From Mycolicibacterium sp. ND9-15 (GTDB lineage: Bacteria > Actinomycetota > Actinomycetes > Mycobacteriales > Mycobacteriaceae), in contig NZ_CP142362.1 of NCBI RefSeq assembly GCF_035918395.1, positions 4,873,501 to 4,937,500 of the forward strand: a stretch of DNA of 64,000 nucleotides, read 5' to 3'. Positions 41,850 to 52,979 of this stretch are shown one piece after another; position 1 is the first letter of the stretch; each line of letters starts with the position of its first letter. Below the pieces are notes generated by a model that was not told the DNA's origin, did not search any database, and saw only the letters and a program-made list of their open reading frames with translations. The position numbers and the translations under genes were made by a program.

Positions 41850-43208
41850 TCAGCTCGGTGCCGGAAGGTTCAGCACGAGTCGGGCGCCGCCGAGCTGGCT
41901 GGCTTCGATCGCTGCTGTGCCGCCATGCAATTCCGCTTGCTGTGCCACCAGCGCCAGCCCGAGCCCCGAACCGGACCGTGCCGCGGTGGAACCGCGGGAG
42001 AACCGCTCGAACACCGCGGACCGTTCGTCCTCCGGTATTCCCGAGCCGTTGTCCTCGACGGTGATCTGCACGCCTTCGCCGGAGCTGACGGCGCCGAGTT
42101 GAATCTCGGTCGCACCGCCGTGCTTGATCGCGTTGGTGATCGCGTTGTCGACGACCAGTCTCAGCCCGGCGGGCAGGCCCAGCATGAGCACCGTCGTCGA
42201 CGACGCCAGGGACACCCGCAGCCCTGGATAGTTGCGCATCGCATCGTGTGCGGCCCGATCCAGCAGGTCGGTGATGTCGACCGGCACGAAGTCGTCGACG
42301 GTGGTCAGTTCGCCCTGGGCAAGGCGCTCCAGGGCGGTGAGCGTCGCCTCAATGCGGCTCTGCGTGCGCATCACGTCGGCGATCACCTCCTGGCGCTGTT
42401 CGTCGCGCATCTGCAGGGTGGAGAGCACCTCGAGGTTGGTGCGCATCGCGGTCAGAGGGGTGCGCAGCTCGTGTGACGCCACCGCCGCGAAGTCGCGGGC
42501 CGACTCCAGTGCCGCCCTGGTGCGCTGCTGTTCATCGCCGATGCGGGCGAGCATTCCTTCGACGGCCTCGGCGATCTCGACGGCCTCCTGCACGCCGCGC
42601 ACCTGGACCTCTTCGGGTTTCGACTGCGCGTTGATGGCGCGCGCCTGCTGTGCCAGCAAGCGAAACGGGTTGATCATGATCGACCACATCACCCAGCCGA
42701 CGAGCACGGTGCCCACGATGACACCTCCGCAGATCATCAGCACGCGCCGGTGCAACTCGTCGATCCGGCGTTGGGTCTCGGCGAGCGGAGCGCCGATCGC
42801 GATTGATGCCTCACCGGCGGCGAACGTACGAACCCGGTACTCGACGCCGTCGATGGTGGTGTCGGCGTAACCGATGTCGAACTGGGGCAACACGATGTCT
42901 CGGGGCACCGAAACGGTGACGCCGTCGACCCGCGCGGTGCGCACCAGGCCACCGTCCGGGATGGGCTGGTCGAGGTCGGCCTGCTGTGCGGTGCGCAGCA
43001 GGGTGCTGATGTCCCCCAGGCTGCTGACCGAGTCGAGGCGGCGGTCGAGTTGGCTGTACTGGTCGTTGGTGACGCCGAACCACACCCACGCGCCCAGTGT
43101 GATCACCAGCGCGACGACCGACAGCGCCGCGACGATGACGATGACGCGCAGCGACATCACGCGGGTCAGCAGTTGGTACAGGCGTCCACCGGGTTGCACG
43201 GTTGTCAT
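41850..43208 (-). CDS. PrrB-like sensor histidine kinase
   Basis: The 452-residue protein has two membrane helices (VIVIVAALSVVALVITLGAW near 25-45 and ICGGVIVGTVLVGWVMWSI near 160), a periplasmic sensor between them and a HAMP segment (AQQARAINAQSKPEEVQ). The kinase core shows ASHELRTPL (H box), NAITNAIKHG (N box), EDNGSGIP (G1), FERFSRGST and GSGLGLAL (G2). It aligns closely with PrrB of M. tuberculosis from memory, including VRTQSRIEATLxALERLAQG-type sequence. In PrrAB the regulator gene normally lies upstream; here ctaD does. Its partner must be encoded elsewhere. Confidence 0.88.
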   Translation of the reverse strand: MTTVQPGGRLYQLLTRVMSLRVIVIVAALSVVALVITLGAWVWFGVTNDQYSQLDRRLDSVSSLGDISTLLRTAQQADLDQPIPDGGLVRTARVDGVTVSVPRDIVLPQFDIGYADTTIDGVEYRVRTFAAGEASIAIGAPLAETQRRIDELHRRVLMICGGVIVGTVLVGWVMWSIMINPFRLLAQQARAINAQSKPEEVQVRGVQEAVEIAEAVEGMLARIGDEQQRTRAALESARDFAAVASHELRTPLTAMRTNLEVLSTLQMRDEQRQEVIADVMRTQSRIEATLTALERLAQGELTTVDDFVPVDITDLLDRAAHDAMRNYPGLRVSLASSTTVLMLGLPAGLRLVVDNAITNAIKHGGATEIQLGAVSSGEGVQITVEDNGSGIPEDERSAVFERFSRGSTAARSGSGLGLALVAQQAELHGGTAAIEASQLGGARLVLNLPAPS

Positions 43209-43265
43209 ACTGCCCGACCGACGCCTGACGGGAAGTGAGCGAACGTCGACGCGTCGGCTCCGCGG

Positions 43266-45011
43266 TCAGGTACGGACGTCCGCGTCGTCCAACCGTGTCA
43301 CATCGCCGTCGGTGGGTCCGTGGCTGCGGCCGATGTGGGCCTCGGCGCGCATCCGCTCCACCATGTGCGGATAGTGCAGCTCGAATGCCGGTCGCTCCGA
43401 ACGAATCCGGGGCAGCTCGGTGAAGTTGTGCCGCGGCGGCGGGCACGAGGTCGCCCACTCCAGCGAGTTGCCGTAACCCCACGGATCGTCGACGGTCACC
43501 GGCTCGCCGTAGCGCCAACTCTTGAACACGTTCCACGCGAACGGGATCGTCGAGATGCCGAGGATGAACGCACCGATGGTCGAGACGACATTGAGGGTGG
43601 TGAACCCGTCCGAGGGCAGGTAGTCGGCGTAGCGGCGCGGCATGCCCTCGTCACCGAGCCAGTGCTGCACCAGGAACGTGGTGTGGAAACCGATCAGCGT
43701 CAACCAGAAGTGCAGCTTGCCCAACCGTTCGTCGAGCAGCCGGCCCGTCATCTTGGGGAACCAGAAGTAGATACCCGCGTACGTGGCGAACACGATGGTG
43801 CCGAACAGCACGTAGTGGAAGTGCGCGACCACGAAGTAGGAGTCGGTGACGTGGAAGTCCAGCGGCGGGCTGGCCAGCAAGACGCCGGTGAGCCCACCGG
43901 CCAGGAACGTGACCAAAAAGCCGATCGCGAACAGCATCGGTGTCTCGAACGTCAACTGGCCCTTCCACATCGTGCCGGTCCAGTTGAAGAACTTGATGCC
44001 CGTGGGCACCGCGATCAGGAATGTCATGAACGAGAAGAACGGCAGCAGCACCGCTCCGGTGGCGAACATGTGGTGCGCCCACACCGCCATCGACAGCGCC
44101 GCGATGCTGAACGTCGCATAGACGAGCGTGGTGTAGCCGAAGATCGGCTTCCGCGAGAAGACCGGCAGGACTTCGGTGATGATCCCGAAGAAGGGCAGGG
44201 CGATGATGTACACCTCGGGGTGTCCGAAGAACCAGAACAGGTGCTGATACAGGATCGGCCCGCCGTTGGCCGGGTCGTAGATGTGCGCGCCGAGGTGACG
44301 GTCGGCGGCCAGGCCGAACAGCGCGGCGGTCAGGATCGGGAACACCATCAGCACCAGGATCGACGTCACCAGGATGTTCCAGGTGAAGATCGGCATCCGG
44401 AACATCGTCATGCCGGGTGCGCGCATGCAGACCACGGTGGTGATCATGTTGACCCCGCCCAGGATCGTGCCCAGGCCGCCGACCGCCAGCCCCAGAATCC
44501 AGAGATCCCCGCCCGCGCCGGGCGAATGAATGGCGGTGCTGAGCGGCGCGTACGCCGTCCAGCCGAAGTCCGCCGCGCCGCCGGGGGTGATGAAGCCGCT
44601 CAGCGCGATCAGTGCCCCGAAGACGAACAACCAGAAGCTCAGTGCGTTGAGCCGAGGGAACGCGACGTCGGGGGCGCCGATCTGCAGCGGAAGGACCAGG
44701 TTGGCGAAGCCGAACACGATCGGGGTGGCGTAGAACAGCAGCATCGCCGTGCCGTGCATGGTGAACAACTGGTTGAACTGCTCGTTGGACAGGAACTGCA
44801 GTCCCGGCATCGCCAACTCGGTGCGCATGAACAGCGCCATCAGCCCGCCGATGAAGAAGAAGATGAAGCAGGCGACGCAGTACATGATCCCGATCAGCTT
44901 GTGATCGGTGGTGGAGACGAGCTTGTAGATCAGAGCGCCCTTGGGGCCGAGGCGGGCCGGAAACGGTCGGCGGGCTTCGAGCTGTGCAACAGGCGCTGCG
45001 TCGGTCGTCAT
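43266..45011 (-). CDS. ctaD: Cytochrome c oxidase subunit I
   Basis: From ATG 45011 the 581-residue protein has about 12 membrane helices. The haem and copper ligands are seen in FTMHGTAMLL, FGHPEVYIIA (with the His-Tyr pair), WAHHMFATG and VAHFHYVLFG. It reduces oxygen to water in the aa3 branch of the respiratory chain, using electrons from the bcc complex. The C-terminal extension after residue 540 is hydrophilic, as in mycobacteria. Upstream bases to 45041 are open but not conserved. Confidence 0.95.
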   Translation of the reverse strand: MTTDAAPVAQLEARRPFPARLGPKGALIYKLVSTTDHKLIGIMYCVACFIFFFIGGLMALFMRTELAMPGLQFLSNEQFNQLFTMHGTAMLLFYATPIVFGFANLVLPLQIGAPDVAFPRLNALSFWLFVFGALIALSGFITPGGAADFGWTAYAPLSTAIHSPGAGGDLWILGLAVGGLGTILGGVNMITTVVCMRAPGMTMFRMPIFTWNILVTSILVLMVFPILTAALFGLAADRHLGAHIYDPANGGPILYQHLFWFFGHPEVYIIALPFFGIITEVLPVFSRKPIFGYTTLVYATFSIAALSMAVWAHHMFATGAVLLPFFSFMTFLIAVPTGIKFFNWTGTMWKGQLTFETPMLFAIGFLVTFLAGGLTGVLLASPPLDFHVTDSYFVVAHFHYVLFGTIVFATYAGIYFWFPKMTGRLLDERLGKLHFWLTLIGFHTTFLVQHWLGDEGMPRRYADYLPSDGFTTLNVVSTIGAFILGISTIPFAWNVFKSWRYGEPVTVDDPWGYGNSLEWATSCPPPRHNFTELPRIRSERPAFELHYPHMVERMRAEAHIGRSHGPTDGDVTRLDDADVRT

Positions 45012-45138
45012 ACGGTCCTCCCACCTCGAACGGACTGACAATCCGAGACTAGAAACGGTAGTCGCATCGCCCTAGGGCCGTAGGTAATTAGGCGGATCCC
45101 GGCGTGGCGGACGGTACCGGTGGGGCGGCTGGATCAGA

Positions 45139-45831
45139 TCAGGTGCGACGCGGTAGTTGCGCGCCGATCAGAGGCGCGATCTTTTTCGCCATGTACGTAT
45201 GGCCGGCGTCGGTGGGATGCACGCCGTCGGGGCCGATCAGTTCGGGCCTGTCCACGAACCAACGGTCGGCGATCGGGTCGACGAACGTCGCATCCGCCAA
45301 TTCCGCCTGATACCGAAGAGTGTCGCGGATGCGCACCACCGCCGGGGGAACGTCGGTTGTCGGCCACGGCGGTCCGATGACCAGGAACAGCGCCGACGGC
45401 GCAATGCGCCGCGCCAACGCGAACGTGCCATAGATGAGGATCGACAACTGTGCGGGATCGGCACTCTGATCGTTGCGGGAGCCGAAGAACACCACCAGCG
45501 TGTCGTCGGGCTTGACCGTCGCGGCGGTCAGATCCTCGAACAGGCTGCCCCGGTTACCGCGCGTGCCGTAGCCTGCGCCGCCCTCGGCGCCGACGTCTGC
45601 CGTAGTGGCCAGCCCCTGCTGGGCCAGGATCTGCCAGGCCTGGGTCGTCCAGCCCTTTTCGCCGAGCCCGCCTTCTGCGCCGCCGGTTGTGTACGAGTCG
45701 CCGATCACCGCGACGCGGTTGGCCGCGACGGTGAGCGTGACGATCTCCTTGTGCCCCGTCGGCTTCGGATGCTGGCAACCGGTGACCACCAGAACGGCGA
45801 CCGCCACCGCGATCGTCGCCAGGCGCCTCAC
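45139..45831 (-). CDS. SGNH/GDSL-hydrolase lipoprotein
   Basis: From GTG 45831 the 230-residue protein has a lipobox (AVLVVTGCQ). The hydrolase part shows RVAVIGDSYTTGGAEGG (GDS block, Ser), the block-III Asn in VVFFGSRNDQSAD and the block-V Asp/His in IGPDGVHPTDAGHTYMA. It is a secreted lipid-anchored esterase or lipase. The open frame continues upstream to 45999 without similarity. It is on the same strand as the acyltransferase gene 51 bp upstream. Confidence 0.87.
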   Translation of the reverse strand: MRRLATIAVAVAVLVVTGCQHPKPTGHKEIVTLTVAANRVAVIGDSYTTGGAEGGLGEKGWTTQAWQILAQQGLATTADVGAEGGAGYGTRGNRGSLFEDLTAATVKPDDTLVVFFGSRNDQSADPAQLSILIYGTFALARRIAPSALFLVIGPPWPTTDVPPAVVRIRDTLRYQAELADATFVDPIADRWFVDRPELIGPDGVHPTDAGHTYMAKKIAPLIGAQLPRRT

Positions 45832-45881
45832 CGCTCCAGCGTAGGGCCGCAATGAGGACAACAGGGCGGAGACGCGCGCGC

Positions 45882-47099
45882 TCAGCCTGCGCGGGCCGAA
45901 ACCACCTCGGTCCGTTCGCGCGAGCGATACACGGTGTGCAACTTGCCGGGCATATCCGGACGCGAATCGGTGGGGGCGCTCATCATGCTGCGCATCCATT
46001 TTCGGGCAGGCTCCTCGACGAAGTGGTACAGCAAGACGGCGCCGATCAGCGCGGCGCCAAGCAACGCGACCATTATCAGCTTGCCCGTGATGTCCGGTGA
46101 CAACCGCAAGTCGAACTGCGCCACCATCCAGTTCCAGGTGGTGTGCACCAGTTCATGAACCATGTAGAGGCTGAACGACACGTGTCCGAGATACACGATC
46201 GGCCGCAGCGAGAGTAGCCAGGGCAAGGTCCCCGAACCGATGGCCAGCGTGAACAGCAACGGCACGAACAGCACATCGACCAGGCCGGCACTGTCCGCGA
46301 TCTTGGGCAGCGGATGCCCGTCGAGCCGGTACAGGATGGCGACGATGGCCGCTCCCAGCAGAAGCGAGGCATATCCGGCGTTGCGGCGGGCCCCCTCGCT
46401 TGGTTGGAGCTTGCGGACCGCCGCACAGACGAGGGCGCCTGCGGTGAACTGCATGACGATCCGCGGCAGCCAACTCCAGGGTGTGTAGAACTGCCCGGTC
46501 GCCAGCAGCAGCAGGACCGGCGGCAGGGTGGCGACAAACGCCAGCGCGATCAGACCGCGCACCCGGGTGGAGCGTGCGATCCGGAAGATCACCAGGATCA
46601 GCGCGCCGAACAGCAGATAGGCCAGCCATTCGGCGCTGATGGACCAGGCCGGCCCGTCCCAGCTGGAACCGTCGAAGTACGGCACGAACCACAGTTGGAT
46701 CATCAGCGCCTGGCGGAGGTAGTTCGTGGCCGTAAGGGTTTCGGCCGCCGGCGCCGGCACGTGGCCGATGTGCAGCGTGAAGATGATCCACAACGCCGCC
46801 AGGTGCATCGTCACCAGGTACACCGGCCACACCCGGGCCAGCCTCAGCCAGAGGAAGCGCACGGTGGCCCGCCACTCGAACCTCGGACCCATGCGGTCGA
46901 GATAGTTCCACGTCAGCACAAACCCGCTGAGCATGAAGAACAGGTCGACGCCTTGCGCGCCGCAGTTGAGCAGCGGCGCCAGGGCCGACCGGAACCCCGG
47001 TATCGACTCCTCCAGCAGTGGCCGGAAGTGAAACAGGACCACCCACGCGGCGGCGACGATGCGCAGGCCGGAAAGGGCTCTGATTTCTCCGGTGCGCAC
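45882..47099 (-). CDS. Membrane acyltransferase (acyltransferase 3 family)
   Basis: GTG 47099 is chosen because conserved sequence begins at TGEIRALSGLRIVAAAWVVL. The 405-residue protein has about ten membrane helices, the conserved His in VVLFHFRPLL, FFMLSGFVLTWNYL and WSISAEWLAYLLFGALI. The family moves acyl groups onto sugars, antibiotics or lipids in the envelope. The target is unknown. An upstream extension (to 47285) is Arg/Ser-rich and not conserved. Confidence 0.85.
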   Translation of the reverse strand: MRTGEIRALSGLRIVAAAWVVLFHFRPLLEESIPGFRSALAPLLNCGAQGVDLFFMLSGFVLTWNYLDRMGPRFEWRATVRFLWLRLARVWPVYLVTMHLAALWIIFTLHIGHVPAPAAETLTATNYLRQALMIQLWFVPYFDGSSWDGPAWSISAEWLAYLLFGALILVIFRIARSTRVRGLIALAFVATLPPVLLLLATGQFYTPWSWLPRIVMQFTAGALVCAAVRKLQPSEGARRNAGYASLLLGAAIVAILYRLDGHPLPKIADSAGLVDVLFVPLLFTLAIGSGTLPWLLSLRPIVYLGHVSFSLYMVHELVHTTWNWMVAQFDLRLSPDITGKLIMVALLGAALIGAVLLYHFVEEPARKWMRSMMSAPTDSRPDMPGKLHTVYRSRERTEVVSARAG

Positions 47100-47357
47100 A
47101 ACACTCTCTTCGCGGAAGTCCGTAGCGTTTCGTTCGGGTTTCGCCTCATCGGCACTCGCCGGGTGGTTTACCTCCCCTGACCACAACGGTCCCGACCCAG
47201 CAGCCTCCGAAGGGTAGCAGCGCAACCTTGCGCAGAGCATGCCCCACAAACGCGGCTTCACACGCCCTGCTACTTCGAAAAGCATTGGTAACTAGCTACT
47301 TCGACGATGACAGCAACGTCTCGTTGGAGTCCACGCGACACGCCGCCAAAACAAGTC

Positions 47358-47392
47358 TTGACTCATTCCAGATAAGGCGGCATATTGGCAGC
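47358..47392 (+). promoter_or_regulatory. furA promoter and FurA operator, leaderless
   Basis: TTGACT (47358-47363) and CATATT (47381-47386) are separated by 17 bp, and the GTG of furA begins seven bases after the -10 box, so the mRNA is probably leaderless. TCTTGACTCATTCCAGATAA matches the mycobacterial FurA operator as I recall it, and it overlaps the -35 box. FurA is known to repress its own promoter, which also serves katG. Confidence 0.8.
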
Positions 47393-47848
47393 GTGGCCTT
47401 CACACCCGACTATGCGGATCGGCTGCGTGCCGCCGATCTCCGCGTGACTCGACCGCGTCTCGCGGTGCTGGAGGCGGTCTACGGCAATCCCCACGCCGAC
47501 ACCGAGACGATCTTCGGGGCCGTGCGTATTGCCCTCCCCGACGTCTCGCGACAGGCTGTCTACGACGTGCTCGCCGCGCTCACCAGTGCCCGGCTCGTGC
47601 GGCGGATCCAGCCGTCCGGTTCGGTGGCGCGCTACGAATCGCGCGTCGGCGACAACCATCACCACGTCGTATGCCGGTCGTGCGGCGTCATCGCCGACAT
47701 CGACTGCGCCGTCGGCGAAGCGCCCTGCCTGACGCCGTCGGACCCGGACGGGGCGTTGGACGGCTTCGTGCTCGACGAAGCCGAGGTCATCTACTGGGGC
47801 ATGTGCCCGGACTGCCTGGTATCGCAAGTTTCCCGATCACAACCGTGA
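47393..47848 (+). CDS. furA: FurA-type peroxide-sensing repressor
   Basis: The 151-residue protein starts at GTG 47393. It has the Fur winged helix (RVTRPRLAVLEAVYGNPHAD, VSRQAVYDVLAALTSARLVR) and metal sites GDNHHHVVCRSCGVIADIDC with the CxxC pair and CPDC near the end. FurA binds its own operator and represses furA-katG; oxidation of the protein or loss of metal releases it. katG follows 36 bp later, and the arrangement is the normal mycobacterial one. Confidence 0.93.
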   Translation: MAFTPDYADRLRAADLRVTRPRLAVLEAVYGNPHADTETIFGAVRIALPDVSRQAVYDVLAALTSARLVRRIQPSGSVARYESRVGDNHHHVVCRSCGVIADIDCAVGEAPCLTPSDPDGALDGFVLDEAEVIYWGMCPDCLVSQVSRSQP

Positions 47849-47884
47849 TCACAGCCCAATCACCCCATCGGAAGGAACAACGCC

Positions 47885-50131
<2,247 letters not shown>

Positions 50132-50164
50132 CAGGCGAGCCTGATCGTCGGTAACAACATGCGG

Positions 50165-50195
50165 CACCCCGCGGGCTCACCGGGCTCGCGGGGTG
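50165..50195 (+). terminator. Stem-loop after katG
   Basis: CACCCCGCG (50165-50173) pairs with CGCGGGGTG (50187-50195) around a 13-base loop. It is a strong GC hairpin 34 bases after the katG stop with no U-run, as is common in mycobacteria. It lies inside an otherwise open frame, and this argues for the GTG at 50198 as start of the next gene. Confidence 0.7.
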
Positions 50196-50197
50196 TC

Positions 50198-50935
50198 GTG
50201 CTGTCAAAGCCCTTCCTGCTGCTCTCGATCCGCGGCGAGGACGAAGCCGCCGAGGACGAGTACCGGGCGATGATGCGCTTCGCCGGCCTGGACACCACCG
50301 GCATGCGGCGAATCCGGTTGACCCACGAATCGCTGGGCCGCATCGACCTTGCGGACTGGTCCGGGATCGTCCTCGGTGGGGGTCCCTATAACGTCAGCGA
50401 CCCCGCCGAGGTGAAATCGGCGACGCAGCGGCGGGTCGAGTCGGAGTTGCTGGAGCTCATCGGACGCATCGTCGATCACGATTTCCCGTTCCTCGGCTGC
50501 TGCTACGGCGTCGGCACCCTCGGTACGGTCGTCGGCGCCACGGTGGACCGGACACATCCGGAACCGGTCGGCGGGCTCACCGTCACCGTCACGGCTGAGG
50601 GCCGTGACGACGACTTGTTCGCCGAGGTGCCCGATGTCTTCGATGCTTTCGGCGGACACCGGGAGGGCGCGACCTCGCTTCCGCCGGGCGTGGCACGTCT
50701 CGCGTCGTCGGCTGACTGCCCTGTGCAGGCGTTTCGGGTAGGACGGCACGTGTACGCCACGCAGTTCCACCCCGAACTGGACCTCGACGGCGTGATGACC
50801 CGAATCGACGTCTACAAGAACCACGGATACTTCCCGCCCGAGACCGCGGAGTCGCTGAGAGTCGCTGCCCGGCAACGGCATGTGCGTTATCCGTCCACCA
50901 TCCTGCGCCGCTTCGTCGAGAAGTATTCGCGCTGA
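50198..50935 (+). CDS. Class I glutamine amidotransferase-like protein
   Basis: The 245-residue protein starts at GTG 50198, just after the hairpin. The core has the nucleophile in FPFLGCCYGVGTLG, and YATQFHPELDLDG gives the catalytic His/Glu pair. GGGPYNVSDPAEV provides the oxyanion loop. It lacks a synthase partner, so it is a stand-alone GMP-synthase-like amidotransferase or peptidase of the GATase1 group. Its substrate is not known. A longer start (50159) would put the terminator in the coding part and is rejected. Confidence 0.85.
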   Translation: MLSKPFLLLSIRGEDEAAEDEYRAMMRFAGLDTTGMRRIRLTHESLGRIDLADWSGIVLGGGPYNVSDPAEVKSATQRRVESELLELIGRIVDHDFPFLGCCYGVGTLGTVVGATVDRTHPEPVGGLTVTVTAEGRDDDLFAEVPDVFDAFGGHREGATSLPPGVARLASSADCPVQAFRVGRHVYATQFHPELDLDGVMTRIDVYKNHGYFPPETAESLRVAARQRHVRYPSTILRRFVEKYSR

Positions 50936-50968
50936 GGATTGGCCTTCGGGTCGCCTGGGCACACCAGG

Positions 50969-51625
50969 GTGGTGCACACCGTCGAGTACTCCCCCGGTCG
51001 GTCCGCAGACGTCTTCGGCGACCCGGCGCAACCCACCGTATTGATGTGGCACGGCGCGCAGACCGATTCGCGAACCGCGATGCGGCCGCTGGCCGAACGC
51101 GTGCACGAACACGGGCCGGCGGTCGTGCTTGCCGACTGGGACTCGCACGCCGACGACCGCGGCCGCGCCGACCTGATGGCGTCGGCCGAATACGCGCGTG
51201 AACACGCCGGCGACAAGCCATTGGTGCTCGTCGGCTGGTCGATGGGTGGCTTGGCGGCGGCCGGCCTGACGATCCACGTTCGGCAGATCAATGTCACGCA
51301 TACCGTCTGTCTTGCAGGGGCGTTCGTGGTTCCCGACCCGATCTCCGGTGCGCCGCTGCCGCGGGAGCTGGACGGCGATCCTGTGCCGTTCACGCTGCTG
51401 CACGGTCAGCACGACGACGTCATTCCGGTCGAGGTCAGTCGCGGGTTCGCGGAGACGCTCGAGCGCAACGGTTGGCCGGCTTCCTGTGTCGTGCTGGCCG
51501 CCGACCACGGGTCGATCGCAGGAGCGACCTACGACCCGGTCGCCGACCGCTATTCCGCGGCCTCCGATCCGGCGACGCTTTCCGTTGCGGCGGAGGTGGC
51601 GGCCCGGATCGCTGCCGCGCTGTAG
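50969..51625 (+). CDS. Alpha/beta hydrolase
   Basis: From GTG 50969 (or 50972) the 218-residue protein shows TVLMWHGAQTDSRT, LVLVGWSMGGLAAAG with the nucleophile Ser, FTLLHGQHDDVIPVEV with the acid Asp and VVLAADHGSIAGA with the His. This compact layout fits dienelactone hydrolase-like and esterase families. The protein is probably cytoplasmic. It starts 33 bp after the amidotransferase gene and may be co-transcribed with it. Confidence 0.82.
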   Translation: MVHTVEYSPGRSADVFGDPAQPTVLMWHGAQTDSRTAMRPLAERVHEHGPAVVLADWDSHADDRGRADLMASAEYAREHAGDKPLVLVGWSMGGLAAAGLTIHVRQINVTHTVCLAGAFVVPDPISGAPLPRELDGDPVPFTLLHGQHDDVIPVEVSRGFAETLERNGWPASCVVLAADHGSIAGATYDPVADRYSAASDPATLSVAAEVAARIAAAL

Positions 51626-51626
51626 A

Positions 51627-52001
51627 TCACTCCGCGGTGTCGATGCGGTGCGCCCAGCGCAGGTGGCCACCGCCCATGTCGGCGCAGACGAAAGCGACGC
51701 CGTCGGAACCTTGGGCGGAGAGATTGCGTTCCGGGCAGTCCATCGCGACATTGTGGATACCGACCAGCGGTCCGGCGGGCGTCCATACGCCCACCCGGTT
51801 GCAGACGAACGTCGCGCCGGTGGGACCGAGTCCATAGTTGAAGTACTTCCCGGGTCTACATGGTGCTCGCTCGACGACATTGTGCGCCACATTGGGCACA
51901 CAGTCGGCGGAGTAGCACACCGCCGACGCCTCGGGAGCGAACATGACCGACGCGGCGACCGCTGTCAGCACCGCGATACTGGCGGTGTCTGAGCGCACCA
52001 T
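51627..52001 (-). CDS. Secreted Cys-rich hypothetical protein
   Basis: From ATG 52001 the 124-residue protein has a signal peptide (ASIAVLTAVAASVMFAPEAS). Its mature part has six Cys (AVCYSADCVPNVA, RAPCRPGKYFNYGLG, FVCNRVGVW, AMDCPERNL, FVCADMGGGH), consistent with three disulphides. Gly/Tyr/Asn repeats such as GKYFNYGLGPTG are typical of exported mycobacterial proteins of unknown role. It is convergent with the hydrolase gene, one base apart. Confidence 0.72.
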   Translation of the reverse strand: MVRSDTASIAVLTAVAASVMFAPEASAVCYSADCVPNVAHNVVERAPCRPGKYFNYGLGPTGATFVCNRVGVWTPAGPLVGIHNVAMDCPERNLSAQGSDGVAFVCADMGGGHLRWAHRIDTAE

Positions 52002-52082
52002 CCATCGATCGTGGCACCTGAGTTCGAAATTTGGTGACAAATCGCTTGACCTCAACAACGGTTGAGGTCGCAGAGTTGGGTT

Positions 52083-52745
52083 ATGACTAACTCCGCGACG
52101 CGGGAAATGACCCAAATACGTGACGACCTATGGCAGACCCGGATGGATACGCCGTTCCCTGGGCTCACGACACACGCCTACCTGTGGCGCAGTCTGCAGG
52201 GCAACTTGCTGTTCTACAGCCCCGCCACGGAAGCGGATCTCGATGCGATCGACGCCCTGGGCGGCATCACCGCGCAGTATCTGTCGCACCTCGACGAGGC
52301 GGGGCCCAACCTCGACCGGATCGCGAAGCGGTTTGGCCGTCGGCTGCATGCGCCGGAGGCGGAGATCGCCGCCATTGCCAAACACGGTCACGTCGACGTG
52401 GCTATCGGCGCCACCCGCCACGTCGACACCAACGGTGTCGAGGTGCTTCCCAGCCCAGGCCATTCGGTCGGCAGCACAAGCTATCTGGTCACCGGTAGCA
52501 CTGGCGAGAGGTACTTGTTCACCGGCGACACCATGTTCCCCACCGTTGAGGGCACCTGGGCCACATTTCTGGTTCCGGGCCGAGGCGATGCCGACCAGCT
52601 CCGGAAAAGCGTGACGATGCTGGGCACTGTCGCACCCGATCTGGTGATCTCCAGTGCCATCGGCGGTGAATTAGCGTGGATGGCCGTCGACGAGGAACGT
52701 TGGGCAGAGTGCGTGGCTCAGGCACTGGCGACCGTACCGTCTTAG
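52083..52745 (+). CDS. MBL-fold protein with incomplete metal site
   Basis: ATG 52083 starts a 220-residue protein with a metallo-beta-lactamase-like fold (DLWQTRMDTPFPGLTTHAYL, VEVLPSPGHSVGSTSYLVTG, YLFTGDTMFPTVEGTW). The metal-binding HxHxDH segment is replaced by QYLSHLDEAGPNLDR. Only the later His (SPGHSVG) and Asp (TGDTMFP) remain, so the usual dizinc site cannot form. It may be a non-catalytic or single-metal family member. It is divergent from the secreted protein gene with an 81-bp gap. Confidence 0.72.
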   Translation: MTNSATREMTQIRDDLWQTRMDTPFPGLTTHAYLWRSLQGNLLFYSPATEADLDAIDALGGITAQYLSHLDEAGPNLDRIAKRFGRRLHAPEAEIAAIAKHGHVDVAIGATRHVDTNGVEVLPSPGHSVGSTSYLVTGSTGERYLFTGDTMFPTVEGTWATFLVPGRGDADQLRKSVTMLGTVAPDLVISSAIGGELAWMAVDEERWAECVAQALATVPS

Positions 52746-52755
52746 TCGCTTCCGT

Positions 52756-52979
52756 CCACCAGCGGACCGTGGGTCTCTCGCAGCTGCCGCGGATCTCGAT
52801 TGTGAAACCATGGCGGTTTTTCGCGTGTATTTCCGCCATGCTTTCACATTCGGTGAAGAGTGAGCAGGTGGCAGCCAGGACTCCCGACGCGGCGGCCGCG
52901 GCCGTCGGGGTGTCGGGGTCCGGGTGCCCGTCAGCCAGTCCTGCGGAGAAACGACCGGCGGTGTCCTCGTCGTGGTCAT
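52756..52979 (-). pseudogene. DUF899 gene remnant
   Basis: ATG 52979 overlaps the stop of the ArsR-SRPBCC gene (ATGA) and reads TTTRTPPVVSPQDWLTG, the opening of DUF899 (thioredoxin-like) proteins. The similarity ends after about 17 residues, and the rest is Pro/Arg-rich without a motif. The family is normally about 230 residues. The remainder was lost, so only the 5' end of a once translationally coupled gene survives. Confidence 0.5.

Noticed and set aside
43320..45038. A 572-codon plus-strand frame opposite ctaD
   Set aside because: It is rich in Arg, Glu and Gln with no motif, typical of an antisense frame of a membrane protein.
50159..50197. Earlier start for the amidotransferase at 50159
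   Set aside because: It would place the katG terminator hairpin inside the coding region, and the added residues are not conserved.
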